DNA of 64,000 bases from Cupriavidus taiwanensis (GTDB taxonomy: Bacteria; Pseudomonadota; Gammaproteobacteria; Burkholderiales; Burkholderiaceae), in contig NZ_LT984803.1 in assembly GCF_900250115.1 (NCBI RefSeq), forward strand, positions 1,639,583 to 1,703,582. The letters are read 5' to 3'. Of this stretch, positions 61,947-64,000 are shown piece by piece; within the stretch, counting starts at the first letter, position 1, and the number at the start of each line of letters is the position of its first letter. The notes beneath the pieces are model-generated. The model saw only the letters and a list, made by a program, of their open reading frames with translations, was not told where the DNA came from and made no database searches. Position numbers and translations under genes: made by a program.

Positions 61947-62855
61947 ATGCAGGAAGCAGACTGGGACGACCTGAAGTACTTCCTTGCCGTGGGCCAGTCC
62001 GGCTCGCTGGCCGGCGCCGCGCGCGTCCTGCACGTCAACCACTCGACGGTGCTGCGCCGGCTGGCGCGGCTGGAAGACACCCTCGGCACGCTGCTGTTCG
62101 AGCGCCATGCCACCGGCTACGCCATGACCCCGGCCGGCGAAGCGCTGGCGCAACGGCTGGCCGGCGTGGGCGAACAGATCGATGCGGCGCAGCGCCAGCT
62201 GTCCGGCCTCGACCGCCAGCTGAGCGGGCCGTTGCGCGTGACCACCACCGACACACTGCTGGGCGCGCTGCTGATGCCGCTGCTTGCCGAATTTCGCGCG
62301 CTGCATCCGCGCATCCAGCTGCAGCTGGTCGTCAACAACAGCTTCCTCAGCCTGAGCCGGCGCGAGGCCGACGTGGCGATCCGCCCGGCCAACGCGCCGC
62401 CGGAGTACCTGGTCGGCCGTCGCATCGGCCGGCTCCAGACAGCGCCGTACGCGGCGCGCGGCTACCTGCGGCAGCTCGGGCTGCCGACCGCGGCGGACAG
62501 CCCCGCGCTGGCGGACTGGCCGGCCTATGACTGGGTGGTGCCGGACGAAGCGCTGTCGCACCTGGCCCAGGCGCGCTGGATTCGCGAGCACGTGCCGGAG
62601 CCGCGCCGCGCGGTCAGCGCCGACAGCCTGGTGGCGATGGCCGACGCGGTCCGGCACGGCATGGGCGCCGGCATGCTGCTGTGCCTGCTGGCCGGGGACG
62701 ATCCGGCGCTGGTGCGGCTGGCACCGCCCGATGCGGCCATGGACACCGACCTGTGGGTGCTGACCCATCCCGACCTGCGGCACAGCGCGCGCGTGCGGGT
62801 GCTCGCGGATTTCCTGCATGAGCGCCTCAGGCAAGGGCGATGGCTGGCGGGATGA
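61947..62855 (+). CDS. LysR-family transcriptional regulator
   Basis: 302 residues. The winged-helix domain (DDLKYFLAVGQSGSLAGAARVLHVNHSTVLRRLARLEDTLGTLLFERH) is followed by a type 2 periplasmic-binding-like effector domain (GPLRVTTTDTLLGALLMPLLAEF, RREADVAIRP, DSLVAMADAVRHGMGAGMLLCLLAGDDP). Divergent from the SMR transporter, suggesting it controls that exporter and itself. The ribosome binding site is weakly placed. Confidence 0.87.
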   Translation: MQEADWDDLKYFLAVGQSGSLAGAARVLHVNHSTVLRRLARLEDTLGTLLFERHATGYAMTPAGEALAQRLAGVGEQIDAAQRQLSGLDRQLSGPLRVTTTDTLLGALLMPLLAEFRALHPRIQLQLVVNNSFLSLSRREADVAIRPANAPPEYLVGRRIGRLQTAPYAARGYLRQLGLPTAADSPALADWPAYDWVVPDEALSHLAQARWIREHVPEPRRAVSADSLVAMADAVRHGMGAGMLLCLLAGDDPALVRLAPPDAAMDTDLWVLTHPDLRHSARVRVLADFLHERLRQGRWLAG

Positions 62856-62877
62856 GCGCTAGGGGGACAGCACCCGC

Positions 62878-62898
62878 CCCGCGCCACGGCGGCGCGGG
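62878..62898. terminator. hairpin between convergent genes
   Basis: CCCGCGCC-ACGGC-GGCGCGGG, an 8-bp stem in the 44-bp gap between the LysR gene and the HD-GYP stop. No U-tract; a possible bidirectional stop for transcription. Confidence 0.35.
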
Positions 62899-62899
62899 C

Positions 62900-64000
62900 T
62901 CACGCCGCCGGCGCGTACATCTCCAGCAGTTGCTCATCCGTAAAGCCCCACTCCGCCGCGTTCTCGAACGCCACCACGGTCTCGTCGCCATGGCGCAGGT
63001 CGATCAACTCGGTCGGTACCGGCCGCGACTGCGACACGGAATAGAACGCCATCACCTTGGGCCGCAGCGGGTCCGCGTCATGCTGCGCGCAGACTACCGC
63101 CAGCCGGTTGGAGCGCAGCCGCAGCACGGTGCCGAGCGGGTAGATGCCGACGGTGCGCGAGAAGGCCTTGAACACGCGCCGGTCGAACAGGGTGTCGACG
63201 CGCACCGCCATGTATTCCATGGCGCGCGCCGGCGACCACGGCTGGTGCCCGGGATGGCCGGCGGTGAGCGCGTCATAGGTATCGCAGATCGCGCCGATCC
63301 GGGCGTGCACGCTCAGTTCGCGCCCGACCAGGCCGAAGGGAAAGCCGCGCCCGTCGACGCGCTCATGGTGGTGGACGCAGACATCGAGCGGGATATTGGA
63401 ATAGAGCCGGGCTTCGTTGAGGATGCGATAGCCCGCCGAGGGATGGCGGCGGTAGGCCTCCTCCTGCTCGGATGAGCGCTCGCCGGCGCGGAGGCTGGCG
63501 GCGCTGGGCACGGCGAGCTTGCCGATGTCATGCACCAGGCCGGCCAGTCCCAGCTCGCGCACCTCGTCGTCGGGCAGGCCCAGGGTGCGGCCGACCGCGA
63601 TCATCAGCGCGCAGACCGCGAAGGCATGCAGGTAGTTGTCGTCGCCGCGCGCCTTGAGCCGCGCCAGCGCCAGCAGCGCCTGGCCATGGCGCGACAGCGA
63701 GCGCGAGGCCGCGTCGACCAGCAGCAGCGCGCCGCTGACCTCCAGCGCCCGCCCCATGCGCACGTCGGCAAACATCGAGCCGAGCACGGCCTTGCCGGAC
63801 TGCAGCAGCTCGCGCGCATGCAGGATCTCGGCCTCGAGCGTGGTGGCTGGCGCCGCGTCAGCCGGCCCATCGGCGCCGGGCGCGGGCCGGGCCGGGGCTG
63901 CGCTGGCCTGCTCTTGCGGCGCCGGCAGATTGCGGCCCTTCAGGATATCGATCCAGATTTCGCGCACGCCCGCCGACTGGATCTGCCGTACCTGCTCCTC
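62900..64000 (-). CDS. HD-GYP domain c-di-GMP phosphodiesterase, 5' end beyond the window
   Basis: The frame is open to the window end (no true start visible; the upstream residues are EEQVRQIQSAGVREIWIDILKG). The HD-GYP core has HAFAVCALMIAVGRTLGL, LVHDIGKLAVP (HD), HHERVDGRGFPFGLVGREL (the HHExxDGxGY/F-P signature) and RIGAICDTYDALT. It should hydrolyse c-di-GMP. The N-terminal part beyond the window is probably a DUF3391-type domain, given IQSAGVREIWIDILKGRNLP. Confidence 0.9.
   Translation of the reverse strand, partial: EEQVRQIQSAGVREIWIDILKGRNLPAPQEQASAAPARPAPGADGPADAAPATTLEAEILHARELLQSGKAVLGSMFADVRMGRALEVSGALLLVDAASRSLSRHGQALLALARLKARGDDNYLHAFAVCALMIAVGRTLGLPDDEVRELGLAGLVHDIGKLAVPSAASLRAGERSSEQEEAYRRHPSAGYRILNEARLYSNIPLDVCVHHHERVDGRGFPFGLVGRELSVHARIGAICDTYDALTAGHPGHQPWSPARAMEYMAVRVDTLFDRRVFKAFSRTVGIYPLGTVLRLRSNRLAVVCAQHDADPLRPKVMAFYSVSQSRPVPTELIDLRHGDETVVAFENAAEWGFTDEQLLEMYAPAA

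Overview
The window is GC-rich, densely coded betaproteobacterial chromosome. The 16S rRNA at 19391-20922, the codon use and the protein families (two tripartite-tricarboxylate solute receptors, a TorF-type porin, many acyl-CoA genes) point to Burkholderiaceae, most likely Cupriavidus or a close relative. No prophage, CRISPR array or tRNA gene was seen.

Layout. 1-9393: an orphan TolA-like protein, a VOC protein, and a TetR regulator divergent from an acyl-CoA ligase / biotin-dependent carboxylase operon. Two matching operator-like dyads lie in the divergent gap. A GST and a second VOC protein follow. 9457-11823: family B DNA polymerase (PolB). 12018-18846: an alcohol-oxidation locus with an AcoR-type sigma54 activator, a strong terminator, an upstream dyad and -24/-12 promoter, an aldehyde dehydrogenase gene broken by one amber codon, an outer-membrane MetA-pathway-type protein and a PQQ/haem alcohol dehydrogenase. 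19391-24393: a complete rrn operon (16S-23S-5S and terminator) whose 16S-23S spacer lacks the usual tRNA-Ile/tRNA-Ala pair. 24632-28045: an RRM protein, an SRAP protein, a DUF4142 protein and a secreted galactose-oxidase-like copper radical oxidase. 28310-29969: an ISNCY-like insertion sequence, with a second, solo copy of its left end outside the right end.

30250-38923 is the most unusual part. A GT4 glycosyltransferase is followed by five translationally coupled genes: GNAT-like, E1/ThiF-like, multi-spanning membrane protein, YghO-like GNAT and nitroreductase. A convergent diheme lipoprotein (RoxA-like) is coupled to a 61-residue leader ORF. This looks like an undescribed adenylation/acyl-transfer/flavin pathway. 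39041-41873 holds a methyltransferase, a TorF porin and a DUF72 protein. 42028-47899 is a complete group-2 Mrp antiporter operon (A/B fused, C, D, E, F, G).

48253-58179 is catabolic: an amidase with a solute receptor, then an IclR-controlled divergon carrying thiolase, SDR dehydrogenase, enoyl-CoA hydratase and a second solute receptor, followed by an MFS transporter. 58325-64000 is mixed housekeeping: a hypothetical protein, PurT, a YbdG-like MscS channel, an SMR transporter divergent from a LysR regulator, and an HD-GYP phosphodiesterase cut by the window end.

All assignments come from reading motifs, ORF structure and gene order; no database search was run.
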